Part shown: piece by piece, positions 23,070 to 31,566 of the stretch
Layout of the letters: each line of letters starts with the position of its first letter
Position numbering within the stretch: the stretch's first letter is position 1
DNA from: an uncultured Sphingomonadaceae bacterium
GTDB lineage: Bacteria; Pseudomonadota; Alphaproteobacteria; Sphingomonadales; Sphingomonadaceae
Direction of reading: 5' to 3'
Length of the DNA stretch: 64,000 nucleotides
NCBI GenBank assembly: GCA_947493195.1
Contig: CANLQG010000001.1
Coordinates: forward strand, 682,001 to 746,000
The notes under the pieces: generated by a model
Told to the model about the DNA's origin: nothing
What the model saw: only the letters and a program-made list of their open reading frames with translations
Database searches by the model: none
Program-made: the position numbers and the translations under genes

Positions 23070-24484
23070 CAGAAAGCGCGCCGTATCCTGGCCAGCAGCG
23101 ATACCCACTTCTTCGGCCACTTGCCGAACACGGTCGGTTCCCACGCCTTGAATGCTGCCGCCTTCACGATCTCCGCACGGGTGGGGTAGGAGATGATCGC
23201 GCCGCCCACGTCGAAAGTGCCGCTCTTGCCGGTGATCATCTGGGTGAACGGCAGCAGCAGTTCGCCCGCGCTTACCCCGCAGATAGAGGCGCCCACCACT
23301 TTCTTGCCTTTGAGCATCATCTTGAGGTGGCCCTTATCAAGCCCTTCCGCAATGGCGCGTTCGTTATGGTCGAAATGTTCGGTGACCACGGTCAGCTTGT
23401 CGCCGAATTTCTCGCGCGCCTCGCTTTCGGTCATGCCGATCTGCGCCACTTCCGGCTCCGTGTAGGTACACCAGGGCAGCGCGCGCCAGTCCACCTTGGC
23501 GGGGAGACCCAGCGCGATTTCCAGCACCACGTTCGATCCTTCGTAGCCGGAGACATGGGTAAGGCGCGGCCCGTCGCGACAATCGCCGATGGCGTAAATG
23601 TGCTTCAGGCTGGTGCGGCGGCGCGCGTCCACCTTGATCCCGTTGCGCGTCAATTCGATGCCCAGCTCTTCCAGCCCGTAGCCAGTGGTGCTCGCCTTGC
23701 GCCCTACGGCCAGCAGCAGGTGGGAGCCGGTGATGTCCTCCCCGCCGTCGGTGGTGACGGTGATTGCACCCTCCCCGCCCGATACTTTCGCGGCCTTGCC
23801 GGTGACGAAGCGCACGCCCTCTTCCTCCATCACGGCTTTCACCACGGCCACGCTGTCGCGGTCGTCGCGCTGCATCAGTTCGCCCGGCTCGATCACGGTC
23901 ACTTCGCTGCCAAGGCGGCGGAAGGCCTGCCCCATTTCCATGCCGATCACCCCGCCCCCGATGATGACGAGGTGTTGGGGCTGCTCGGTCAGGTCGAACA
24001 GGTTCTCGTTGGTGAGGTATGGCACATCGGCCAGCCCCTCCACATCGGGCACCAGCGGCCCGGAGCCGGTGGCGATCACGATGCGCGGCGCGGTGAGCGT
24101 GCGGCCGCCGACCTCGACGCTTTTCGGCCCGGTCAGTTTCGCCCAGTCGAGGATGACCTCGCAGCCCATCTCCTCGAACCGCTCGGGCGAATCGTGCGGC
24201 TCGATATGGGCGATGGCATCGTGGATGTGCCTGTGAACGCCGCTCCATTCCACGATGGGAGCGGCAAGTTGCACGCCTGCCCGCTTCGCCTCGCGCGCTT
24301 CGGCGGCGCGCCTTGCCGCTGCGATCAGCGCCTTGGACGGAACGCAGCCGTTGTTCAGGCACTCGCCGCCCATCCTGTGGCCTTCGATCAGCGCCACCTT
24401 CAGTCCGAACAGGCCGCAACCACCTGCCGCAGTAAGACCGGCAGCCCCGCCACCGATCACGATCACGTCATGCGTGTAATCCAA
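23069..24484 (-). CDS. FAD-dependent pyridine nucleotide-disulfide oxidoreductase
   Basis: 471 residues of the mercuric reductase/lipoamide dehydrogenase superfamily. It has the GGGAAG nucleotide motif at 11-16 and the redox-active GGECLNNGC with C42 and C47. The NAD(P) Rossmann motif is IIGGGVIGMEMGQ, and the dimerisation domain has YTEPEVAQIGMTE. The C-terminal Cys pair of mercuric reductase is absent, so it is not MerA itself. TTG 24484 is chosen because AGGG lies at the right distance; GTG 24499 is the alternative. It probably supplies electrons or reduces a disulfide in the neighbouring arsenic-type pathway. Confidence 0.8.
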   Translation of the reverse strand: MDYTHDVIVIGGGAAGLTAAGGCGLFGLKVALIEGHRMGGECLNNGCVPSKALIAAARRAAEAREAKRAGVQLAAPIVEWSGVHRHIHDAIAHIEPHDSPERFEEMGCEVILDWAKLTGPKSVEVGGRTLTAPRIVIATGSGPLVPDVEGLADVPYLTNENLFDLTEQPQHLVIIGGGVIGMEMGQAFRRLGSEVTVIEPGELMQRDDRDSVAVVKAVMEEEGVRFVTGKAAKVSGGEGAITVTTDGGEDITGSHLLLAVGRKASTTGYGLEELGIELTRNGIKVDARRRTSLKHIYAIGDCRDGPRLTHVSGYEGSNVVLEIALGLPAKVDWRALPWCTYTEPEVAQIGMTESEAREKFGDKLTVVTEHFDHNERAIAEGLDKGHLKMMLKGKKVVGASICGVSAGELLLPFTQMITGKSGTFDVGGAIISYPTRAEIVKAAAFKAWEPTVFGKWPKKWVSLLARIRRAF

Positions 24485-24573
24485 GGAAATTCCCTTCACG
24501 TAACCAATTCAGGATGGCCGACGAACGTGAACTCGTCCATGCATCCTTTCGGTCCCCACGGAGATTAAGTTTC

Positions 24574-25623
24574 ATGAACCTTGAAAATTCGCAGAACTAC
24601 TACGGCAAGGTTCTGGAAGGTTCGTCCGACCTGCGCACCGATGCGTGCTGCACTTTCGAAATGCCCTCCCCCAGCGTGCGCGAAGCGCTGCGCAATGTCC
24701 ACGAGGAAGTGAAGGCCCGCTACTACGGCTGCGGTCTCGTGGTTCCGCAGGCGCTGGAAGGATGCCGGGTGCTCGACCTTGGATCGGGCAGCGGGCAGGA
24801 TGCCTACCTGCTGGCGCAACTGGTCGGGCCGAAAGGCTTGGTCATCGGTGTCGATGCCACGCCAGAGCAGCTTGCCGTGGCGAACCAGCACAAGGACTGG
24901 CACGCGACACGCTTCCGCTATGCCAATGTCGATTTCGTGGAAGGCGATATCGAGAAGCTGGACCAGCTGGGGCTGGAGCCGGAAAGCTTCGACGTGATCG
25001 TCTCCAATTGCGTCATCAATCTCGTCGCCGACAAGGAAGCCGTGTTCCGCGCCGCGAACAGGCTGTTGAAACCTGGCGGCGAGATTTATTTCTCCGATGT
25101 CTATGCCGATCGGCGCGTGCCCCGCCACCTGCTGGACGACCCCGTGCTGCACGGCGAATGCCTGTCGGGCGCGCTTTACTGGGGCGATTTTGACAGGATC
25201 GCCAAGGCCGCAGGTTTCGCCGATCCCCGCCTCGTCACCGATCGCCCGCTTGGCATCAACGATGCCGAGGCAGCGGAGAAGCTGGCAGGTATCAATTTCG
25301 TCTCCGCCACCTATCGATTGTTCAAACTGGATGCGCTGGAACCGCAGTGCGAGGACTATGGCCAGGCAGTGATCTACCAGGGCACCATTCCCGAGCACGA
25401 GAACGTCTTCGAACTCGACGCCCACCACGCCATAGAGGCGGGCCGCGTCTTCCCGGTGTGCGGCAATACCTGGATGATGCTGTGCGACACCCGCTTCGCG
25501 CCGCATTTCGACTTTATCGGCAATTTTGCGAAGCACTTTGGCGTCTTTCCGGGCTGCGGTTCGGCCGTGCCTTTCGGCCAGTCCGACGCGAACCCGGCCA
25601 AGGCGGAGGCACCCTGTTGCTGA
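24574..25623 (+). CDS. arsM: Arsenite S-adenosylmethionine methyltransferase
   Basis: 349 residues with the ArsM layout. The YYGKVLEGSSDLRTDACC start is followed by the SAM motif VLDLGSGSGQDAYLL at 66-80. Cysteines C53, C146 (SNCVINL) and C196 (GECLSGAL) correspond to the three arsenite-binding cysteines of characterised ArsM enzymes. C25 and C26 and a terminal Cys pair add further thiols. The enzyme transfers methyl groups to trivalent arsenic in the cytoplasm. A GGAG site precedes the ATG. It overlaps the SDR gene by seven bases. It is divergent from the flavin/radical SAM operon, so it may share a regulated promoter with it. Confidence 0.88.
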   Translation: MNLENSQNYYGKVLEGSSDLRTDACCTFEMPSPSVREALRNVHEEVKARYYGCGLVVPQALEGCRVLDLGSGSGQDAYLLAQLVGPKGLVIGVDATPEQLAVANQHKDWHATRFRYANVDFVEGDIEKLDQLGLEPESFDVIVSNCVINLVADKEAVFRAANRLLKPGGEIYFSDVYADRRVPRHLLDDPVLHGECLSGALYWGDFDRIAKAAGFADPRLVTDRPLGINDAEAAEKLAGINFVSATYRLFKLDALEPQCEDYGQAVIYQGTIPEHENVFELDAHHAIEAGRVFPVCGNTWMMLCDTRFAPHFDFIGNFAKHFGVFPGCGSAVPFGQSDANPAKAEAPCC

Positions 25624-26666
25624 AGGTTCTGGTCACCGGAGCCGCTGGCCTTATCGGCGGCGAAGTCTGCGCCCGCCTTGTGGATCGAGGCGTGCAGGTA
25701 ACTGCCCTCGTGCGCAAGACGCGGGAGGTGCGTGGCAATGACGGCGACCCGGTTGAGGGAATCGAAATAGTCACCGGCGACGTGACGGCCCCGCTGATGG
25801 GCCTCGACCCTGCGGCCCACGACATCGATATCGTCATCCATTGCGCCGCCAGCCTGGAATTCGATGCCCCGCGCGAAGAGCTGGCGGCAGTGAATATCGA
25901 GGGCACGCGCAACGCGCTGGACTTTTCCAAGGCGACGGGTGCCGGCTTCCTGCACGTCAGCACGGCCTACGTCAGTGGCACCCGTGATGGCGCGATCGCC
26001 GAGGGGCCGGTGCCCGAAGGCACGTGGTTCACGAACAATTACGAAGAGAGCAAGGCGCTGGCCGAAGCCGTGGTGACAAACAGCGGCGTGCCCTTTGCCG
26101 TGGCGCGCCCTTCTATCGTGCTGGGCGACTTCGAGGACGCCGCGATCCGAGACTTCCCTTCGCTCTGCAATGTTTTTCGCCTGATGGCGCGCGGCAAGGT
26201 GGGCACCTTTCCGGCACGCGAGAACTCGACGCTGAACCTCGTGCCCCTGTGCCACGTGGCAGAGGGCATCGCGCGGCTGGCAGAGCGGTTCGAAGCGGCG
26301 CAGGGCGGCTACTTCCACCTTGTCACCAACAGCCCGACGCCTGCCGCCGAACTGGCGCACGGCGTATCCCGCGTGGACCATTTCCCCGACCCGCAGGTGG
26401 TGGAGCCGGCCGCGTTCGATCCCGCAGCCCTGCGCCCGGCGGAAAGGATGCTGCTGGAGCGAATGGTGGCGACTTTCGGCGCCTATTTCACCCGCGATCC
26501 CCGGTTCGACGACAGCAAATTCCGCGCCGTGACAGGACTGGAATGCCCGGTAACGGACAGCGCGTGGCTCGACCGGCTGATCGCCTACGGGATAGAGCGG
26601 GGATACCTGCCGGGCGAGGGCCGAACTAGCGAACGTCGGGGTAGTGGCGCTCAAGCCGCTGCCTAG
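25617..26666 (+). CDS. Extended short-chain dehydrogenase / NAD-dependent epimerase-reductase
   Basis: 349 residues starting at TTG with an ideal GGAGG site, inside the end of arsM. A Rossmann motif TGAAGLIGG opens the protein. An STAYVSG active-site strand is followed by the Tyr-x3-Lys pair in NNYEESKALAE, and ARPSIVLGDFED is the substrate loop typical of extended SDR or thioester-reductase-like enzymes. The C-terminus is an alanine-rich helix. It is co-transcribed with arsM. Its last 41 bases overlap the end of the convergent glycosyltransferase gene, so transcription from both sides collides here. Confidence 0.78.
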   Translation: MLKVLVTGAAGLIGGEVCARLVDRGVQVTALVRKTREVRGNDGDPVEGIEIVTGDVTAPLMGLDPAAHDIDIVIHCAASLEFDAPREELAAVNIEGTRNALDFSKATGAGFLHVSTAYVSGTRDGAIAEGPVPEGTWFTNNYEESKALAEAVVTNSGVPFAVARPSIVLGDFEDAAIRDFPSLCNVFRLMARGKVGTFPARENSTLNLVPLCHVAEGIARLAERFEAAQGGYFHLVTNSPTPAAELAHGVSRVDHFPDPQVVEPAAFDPAALRPAERMLLERMVATFGAYFTRDPRFDDSKFRAVTGLECPVTDSAWLDRLIAYGIERGYLPGEGRTSERRGSGAQAAA

Positions 26667-27348
26667 CGCCCATCGCCCACAGAAAGCCGACTTTCAGGTA
26701 GATCCAGTTCGCTTTCAGGCCGCCCCATTCGGCGATGCGCCGATCCGATGTTTCGATGGTCCGCGGCACCAGTCGCACCCGGCCAAGCTGTGTCATGCGG
26801 ATGCAGAGGTCCGCTTCCTCCATCACCTTGGCCGCCGGGTCGCAGCCGCCGCTGGCGAGGAAATCGGCGCGGCGGAAGAACATTGCGTGGTCGCCGAACA
26901 GCAGGCGCCCTCCCCTGAAGAACAGCGAAGGCCGGAAGAGGAGCGGCGCGTACCAGGTCTTGGCCCAGTTGTGCGCGGTGGTGCCCCAGCGGGTTTTCTC
27001 GCCTTTGATGATGGGCGTGAAGCCGGCCAGCGCCGTCTTTCGGTCCGCCAGCACGCCCTCGATCACGCTCACCATGTCGACAGGCGGCACGGTGTCCGCG
27101 TGCAGCACGCAGACATTGGCTGCCTGCGCCGCCGCCACGCCTGTGTTGATCTGCGCGCCGCGGCCGCGTTCTGTCTCGATCACCAGCCAGCCAGCCTCTC
27201 GCGCCAATCGGGCGGTATCGTCTTCGCTGCCGCCGTCCACCAGCAGGACCTCGACGGGCTGCGGATCGAGCCGAGCAATGTCGGCGATCAGCTTGGGAAG
27301 CGCTTTTTCCTCGTTCAGGGCGGGCACCAGCAGGCAGGTGTCGCTCAT
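26626..27348 (-). CDS. Family 2 glycosyltransferase of the arsenosugar-associated type (TIGR04283)
   Basis: 240 residues. LLVPALNEEKALPKLIADI is the GT2 nucleotide-sugar start, LLVDGGSEDDT the first aspartate motif, and VCVLHADTVPP the metal-binding one. The sequence reads like the TIGR04283 family, named for its co-occurrence with arsenosugar genes. It is coupled by ATGA to the TIGR04282-like gene upstream. Some family members occur without arsenic genes, so the substrate is not certain, but arsM next door makes an arsenosugar-type product likely. Confidence 0.72.
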   Translation of the reverse strand: MSDTCLLVPALNEEKALPKLIADIARLDPQPVEVLLVDGGSEDDTARLAREAGWLVIETERGRGAQINTGVAAAQAANVCVLHADTVPPVDMVSVIEGVLADRKTALAGFTPIIKGEKTRWGTTAHNWAKTWYAPLLFRPSLFFRGGRLLFGDHAMFFRRADFLASGGCDPAAKVMEEADLCIRMTQLGRVRLVPRTIETSDRRIAEWGGLKANWIYLKVGFLWAMGARQRLERHYPDVR

Positions 27349-27923
27349 GGCAACAGTTCCGGCCACTGCGCCAGGTCATCGGGCCGGTCGCAATCGCCCA
27401 GTTCTTCCAGCAGCCGGTAGGCAATCCCATGCTCGTCCAGCCGCCGTAGCGTTTCGCCGAGTACAGCATCGGTGCCCCACGCCATATCGCTCCACAAGGC
27501 AGGCACTGGCCGCGTAAAACCGAGCAGGTAGTAACCCCCGTCGGTGGCCGGGCCGATCGCCACGGGCGCGTCTTCCAACGCTCGCGCCGCCGCGCGCAGG
27601 TGCCTCGCCGAAAGTCCCGGAATATCGGCCCCTAGCAGGATCGCCGGGGCCTCCACCCGCGCTAGCCGCGCGCCGAGGTCGCCCGTGCCCTGCTCGACCA
27701 GCGGCACATCGTCGCCAAGCCAGGCAGAGAAGTCTGCCGACGCCGCGCCCGTATAGTGGACCGCAAAAGGCAAGCCGCTCTGCCGCATCGTCGCCAGCGT
27801 GCGCTCCACCAGCATGCGGTGGACCTGCGCCGCACCTGCATCGCCCAGCAGCGGGGCAAGCCGCGTCTTGGCCTCGCCAGCGCGCGGGTATTTCGCAAAA
27901 AGGGCTATTGTCGGCGTGGTCAT
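27345..27923 (-). CDS. Nucleotidyltransferase-fold glycosyltransferase of the arsenosugar-associated type (TIGR04282)
   Basis: 192 residues with the pattern IALFAKYPRAGEAKTRLAPLLG at the start, which binds the nucleotide, then AILLGADIPGLSARHL and GPATDGGYYLLGF. This matches the TIGR04282 family seen with TIGR04283. A GAGG site lies 8 bases before ATG 27923. It begins a two-gene minus operon with the GT2 gene. It may prepare or transfer a sugar in the pathway; the real substrate is unknown. Confidence 0.7.
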   Translation of the reverse strand: MTTPTIALFAKYPRAGEAKTRLAPLLGDAGAAQVHRMLVERTLATMRQSGLPFAVHYTGAASADFSAWLGDDVPLVEQGTGDLGARLARVEAPAILLGADIPGLSARHLRAAARALEDAPVAIGPATDGGYYLLGFTRPVPALWSDMAWGTDAVLGETLRRLDEHGIAYRLLEELGDCDRPDDLAQWPELLP

Positions 27924-27978
27924 GACATCCGCCTCTAACCGCTGGACGCGCAGGAAGCGAACAGTCAGTGTGCGGGCC

Positions 27979-28788
27979 ATGGCTTCCCGACTCGCCAGAC
28001 TTGCCGGCCTTGCCGTGGCAGGCGCCGCGGTGGGCGCGCTGCTGCTGGCAGAGCGCGCCCGCCCGCTGCGCCAGCGCACCCGCGCGCAGATGCCGCGTAT
28101 TGTCCGCAACGCCGCGATGGGCGCGGCGTGCCAGGCGGTTATCATGGCCAGCGAGGCTCCGATCACGGAGGCTATCGCGCAGGAAAACAGGCGCCAGCGG
28201 CGCGGGCTGCAACACCTGATCGGCGGCTGGCCCGGGCGCGTGGCGGCTTTCCTGCTGATGGATTACACCTATTACCTGTGGCACGTTGCCACCCACAAGG
28301 TGCCGTTCCTGTGGCGCTTTCACCGGGTCCACCACGTCGATCCCGATCTCGACACCAGCACCGCCGTGCGTTTCCACGCGGCAGACATGCTCGTATCCAC
28401 GCCCATGCGGATACTCCAGGTGCGCCTTTCGGGTGCCGATCCGCAGACGCACAATATCTGGCGCGGCTTCTTCCTCGGCTCCGTCCTGTTCCACCATTCC
28501 AACCTGCGCCTGCCCAAGGGCGTGGACGAAGCGCTCAGCACCCTCGTCACTACGCCCCGCATGCACGGCATCCATCACAGCCAGAAGCTGGACGAGATGG
28601 ATTCCAACTGGAGCAGCGGCATCAGCATCTGGGACCGGCTTCACGGCACGTTCCGCGACGATGTGCCCCAGCGCCATATCCGCATCGGCGTGGACGATCC
28701 TGCGGCGCAGCGCGACATTTCCCTGCTTCCAGCACTCGAAGCGCCTTTCACGGGCCTCACCCATCGCCCCGACCCCGCGACGCCCTAG
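27979..28788 (+). CDS. Fatty acid hydroxylase / sterol desaturase family membrane enzyme
   Basis: 269 residues. A membrane segment (AFLLMDYTYYLWHVATH) runs into the histidine clusters of the family: HVATH with WRFHRVHHVD, then FHHSN, and MHGIHHSQ, which bind the di-iron centre. Enzymes of this group hydroxylate or desaturate lipids at the membrane. An in-frame ATG at 27922 overlaps the divergent gene start and would give a longer N-terminus. Placement next to arsM and the glycosyltransferases suggests a lipid-linked product (arsenolipid), an inference only. Confidence 0.75.
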   Translation: MASRLARLAGLAVAGAAVGALLLAERARPLRQRTRAQMPRIVRNAAMGAACQAVIMASEAPITEAIAQENRRQRRGLQHLIGGWPGRVAAFLLMDYTYYLWHVATHKVPFLWRFHRVHHVDPDLDTSTAVRFHAADMLVSTPMRILQVRLSGADPQTHNIWRGFFLGSVLFHHSNLRLPKGVDEALSTLVTTPRMHGIHHSQKLDEMDSNWSSGISIWDRLHGTFRDDVPQRHIRIGVDDPAAQRDISLLPALEAPFTGLTHRPDPATP

Positions 28789-28883
28789 GGCGTGCGACTT
28801 GTGCCCCCTGCCCGCTTGGTATAGCCTGTAACTAGGTTCCGCCTGCGTGGGCGGTTGATAGAATAGATGAAAGATTAAGAGTT

Positions 28884-30065
28884 ATGGCGGATATCAATCC
28901 GCCGGACCGACGCGAAAAGGCCACAAACAGGGCGCCAAAGGGGGAAACAGGGCGCCGCAGACAAGCAAATGGCCAAAACAGCAGTTCCGGCGATCACAAC
29001 GGCAGGACGCAGCGGGAATCCCGCGAATGGCGCCGCCCTCCCCACAAGAGCTACAAGCAGGCTTATGCCGCCATCGATCTTGGCACCAACAACTGCCGCC
29101 TGCTGATCGCCCGCCCCAACGAAGAAAACTTCGTCGTCATCGATGCGTTCAGCCGCGTGGTGCGGCTGGGCGAAGGGCTGGCGCAGACCGGAGAGTTGTC
29201 CGATCGGGCAATGGAACGTGCGCTGGGTGCGCTGAAGGTCTGCGCTGAAAAGCTGCGCCGCCGCAACGTCCACCTCGCCCGCTCGGTCGCGACCGAGGCA
29301 TGCCGCCGCGCCACGAATGGCGAAGCCTTCATAGACCGGGTTCGCGAGGAAACCGGCATCGTGCTCGATATCATCAGTGCGCAGGAAGAAGCGCGCCTCG
29401 CCGTGCTGGGATGCCATATCCTGCTGGAGGACGGCATCGGCCCGGCAGTCATCTTCGATATCGGCGGCGGCTCCACCGAACTGGTGCTGATAGAGCCGGG
29501 CGCGCCGGTTCCGCGCATCCTCGACTGGCAGAGCGTGCCGTGGGGCGTTGTATCCCTGTCGGAAACGGTGGGCGACGAGCCCGAAGACGACGAGGGCCGC
29601 CTCGCGCGCTACGACAAGATGAAACACCTCGTGCTCGATAGTTTCGCCCAATTTGCCGAGCGGATCGAAGCGCACAAGGCGCCCGACCAGCGCCTGCTGG
29701 GCACCAGTGGCACGGTGACGACGCTGGCCAGCGTCCATCTCGGCCTGCCGCAGTACGATCGCAAGGCGGTGGACGGGCTGATCGTTCCCTCGGAATCGAT
29801 GCGCGATATCTCGCAGCGTCTTTCGGGCATGTCTCCGCAGGAACGCAGCCAGCTCGATTGCATCGGTTCGGACCGGGCCGATCTGGTGGTGGCCGGTTGC
29901 GCCATCCTGGAGGCGATCCTGGAAATCTGGCCGGCAGAGCGGCTCGGCGTGGCGGATCGCGGGATTCGCGAGGGCATTTTGCGCAGCCTGATGGCAGCCG
30001 ATGCGGAAGGAATGGAAGCGCAGGCCGCCCTGCGCCGTCTCAAGCAGACAGGATCGGCAAACTGA
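28884..30065 (+). CDS. ppx: Exopolyphosphatase/guanosine pentaphosphatase (Ppx/GppA) family
   Basis: 393 residues: a basic, low-complexity N-terminal 55-residue extension, then the ASKHA phosphatase start AAIDLGTNNCRLLIA, the phosphate loop segment HLARSVATEACRRATN, and the second loop FDIGGGSTELVLIE. The family hydrolyses polyphosphate or pppGpp. Its end overlaps the rlmE start by one base. Whether it prefers polyphosphate or pppGpp cannot be told from sequence. The N-terminal extension is a common feature in Sphingomonadales members. Confidence 0.88.
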   Translation: MADINPPDRREKATNRAPKGETGRRRQANGQNSSSGDHNGRTQRESREWRRPPHKSYKQAYAAIDLGTNNCRLLIARPNEENFVVIDAFSRVVRLGEGLAQTGELSDRAMERALGALKVCAEKLRRRNVHLARSVATEACRRATNGEAFIDRVREETGIVLDIISAQEEARLAVLGCHILLEDGIGPAVIFDIGGGSTELVLIEPGAPVPRILDWQSVPWGVVSLSETVGDEPEDDEGRLARYDKMKHLVLDSFAQFAERIEAHKAPDQRLLGTSGTVTTLASVHLGLPQYDRKAVDGLIVPSESMRDISQRLSGMSPQERSQLDCIGSDRADLVVAGCAILEAILEIWPAERLGVADRGIREGILRSLMAADAEGMEAQAALRRLKQTGSAN

Positions 30066-30736
30066 TGGCACGTGCAGGACAGCAGGATTCGCAGCGGCGG
30101 CTGAAAAGCGGGAAGAAGCGCAAGGCCAGTTCCCAGCGCTGGCTGGAGCGGCAATTGAACGACCCCTATGTGAAACGCGCGAAGGAAGAGGACTACCGCA
30201 GCCGCGCGGCCTTCAAGCTGACCGAGCTGGACGACAGGTTCGGCCTGGTGAAAGGTGCCCGGCGGGTGGTCGACCTGGGCATTGCGCCGGGTGGCTGGGC
30301 GCAGGTTGTGCGCCGCCGTGCGCCCAAGGCCGCCATAGTCGGTATCGACCTGCTGGAGACAGAGCCGATCGACGGGGTGACGATCTTCCAGATGGATTTC
30401 ATGGACGATGCCGCCCCTGCCGCGCTGACGGAGGCGCTCGACGGCGCGCCCGACCTCGTCATGTCGGACATGGCTGCCAATACCGTGGGTCACAAGCAGA
30501 CCGACCACCTGCGCACCATGGCGCTGGTGGAGGCGGCGGCCTGGTTCGCGGTGGAGGTGCTGGACAAGGGCGGCGCATTCGTCGCCAAGGGTTTTGCCGG
30601 GGGCACCGACAAGGACCTGCTGGACCTGCTGAAGAAGCACTTCAAGACCGTCAAACACGCCAAGCCACCCGCCAGCCGCAAGGGCTCCAGCGAGTGGTAC
30701 GTGGTCGCTCAGGATTTCAAGGGACGCAGCGAGTAA
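30065..30736 (+). CDS. rlmE: 23S rRNA 2'-O-methyltransferase (U2552)
   Basis: 223 residues of the RrmJ/FtsJ family with the full K-D-K-E set: K51 in RAAFKL, D135 in SDMAAN, K175 in FVAKGF and E210 in SSEWY. VVDLGIAPGGWAQ is the SAM site. It methylates U2552 in the A-loop of the large ribosomal subunit. It is translated in a TGATG overlap with ppx, as often seen in Alphaproteobacteria. Confidence 0.93.
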   Translation: MARAGQQDSQRRLKSGKKRKASSQRWLERQLNDPYVKRAKEEDYRSRAAFKLTELDDRFGLVKGARRVVDLGIAPGGWAQVVRRRAPKAAIVGIDLLETEPIDGVTIFQMDFMDDAAPAALTEALDGAPDLVMSDMAANTVGHKQTDHLRTMALVEAAAWFAVEVLDKGGAFVAKGFAGGTDKDLLDLLKKHFKTVKHAKPPASRKGSSEWYVVAQDFKGRSE

Positions 30737-30759
30737 CGCCGCAACGCGTCACCCCGGCG

Positions 30760-30784
30760 ACCGGCGATTTGATCAATCGCCGGT
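30760..30784. terminator. Bidirectional hairpin between convergent genes
   Basis: ACCGGCGATT and AATCGCCGGT form a perfect 10-base stem around a 5-base loop between rlmE and the convergent cytochrome gene, overlapping the stop codon of the latter. There is no long T tract, so it is a probable but weak terminator or transcript end. Confidence 0.45.
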
Positions 30785-31447
30785 GTTCACCAGCGTCGTG
30801 TCTTCCGAAACAGGCTGTTCGGAGCCCATCGCGCCGACAGCTTCTGCAGGATCGACGGGAGCGCCTTCGGTCTGGCCGGGGCCTTCGCCTGCGCCGTCAA
30901 GCTCGCCTTCGACATCCACCGCTTCAGCAGCCGTCGGTTCCGGCAAGGCCGGGCCGCCACCGTTTTCGCGCATGTAGAGGATCACGTTGGCGCGATCTTC
31001 GGCGCTGGAAAGGCCGGCGAAGCTCATCTTCGTGCCGTTGGCGAAGGCGCGCGGGCTGGTGAGCCAGGCATCCATGGCTTCGTAGTCCCAGGTACCGCCC
31101 TTGCCGGCAAGCGCGGACGAATAGGCGAAACCGGGGGCATGCGCGCCAATCCCGGCACCCAGAACACCATAAAGGTTCGGTCCGATACCAGCGGCACCGC
31201 CCTGTGCGATCGTGTGGCAGGCGCTGCACTTCGCGAACACGCCTTCACCAGCGGCGGCAGAGCCACTGGCGAGCAGCGTGGCGAGATCGGGGCCGGAATC
31301 GGCGGCACCGTCTTCTTCCGCAGCTTCGATGACGTAGCCGAATTCCTCGACTTCGCTGGAGAACAGCTTATCGCTCACGGAGTTGAGGCCGAGGGCCACG
31401 ATGCCGCTGGCAAGAACCCAGCCGAAGATGGTGTTGGTGTTGCTCAT
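30773..31447 (-). CDS. Membrane-anchored c-type cytochrome
   Basis: 224 residues. An N-terminal uncleaved anchor (IFGWVLASGIVALGLNSV) is followed by an acidic linker and a class I cytochrome c domain with C74-x2-C77-H78 (CSACHTI) and the axial M141 (GTKMSFAG). The C-terminal 60 residues are acidic and alanine/proline-rich. The architecture is that of the CycM-type cytochrome c552 that carries electrons from the bc1 complex to the terminal oxidase in Alphaproteobacteria. Periplasmic, membrane-tethered. Confidence 0.87.
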   Translation of the reverse strand: MSNTNTIFGWVLASGIVALGLNSVSDKLFSSEVEEFGYVIEAAEEDGAADSGPDLATLLASGSAAAGEGVFAKCSACHTIAQGGAAGIGPNLYGVLGAGIGAHAPGFAYSSALAGKGGTWDYEAMDAWLTSPRAFANGTKMSFAGLSSAEDRANVILYMRENGGGPALPEPTAAEAVDVEGELDGAGEGPGQTEGAPVDPAEAVGAMGSEQPVSEDTTLVNTGD

Positions 31448-31566
31448 GTCGAATATTTCTGCCGGTTTGAAACTATGCGGTCGCGCTCTAGTGCGGCACG
31501 GCGCGGTTCGCAAGGGCGTATGCGCGCTTGTCGGCGGGGCGCGGCCTCGCTACCGGCAATTCCCCT

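Noticed and set aside
23069..24484. Calling the flavin enzyme mercuric reductase (merA)
   Set aside because: The disulfide motif fits the wider family, but the C-terminal vicinal cysteines and the N-terminal metal-binding domain are missing.
21834..24568. Long open frames opposite the radical SAM and oxidoreductase genes
   Set aside because: Shadow frames, His/Arg-rich, overlap enzymes with intact motifs.
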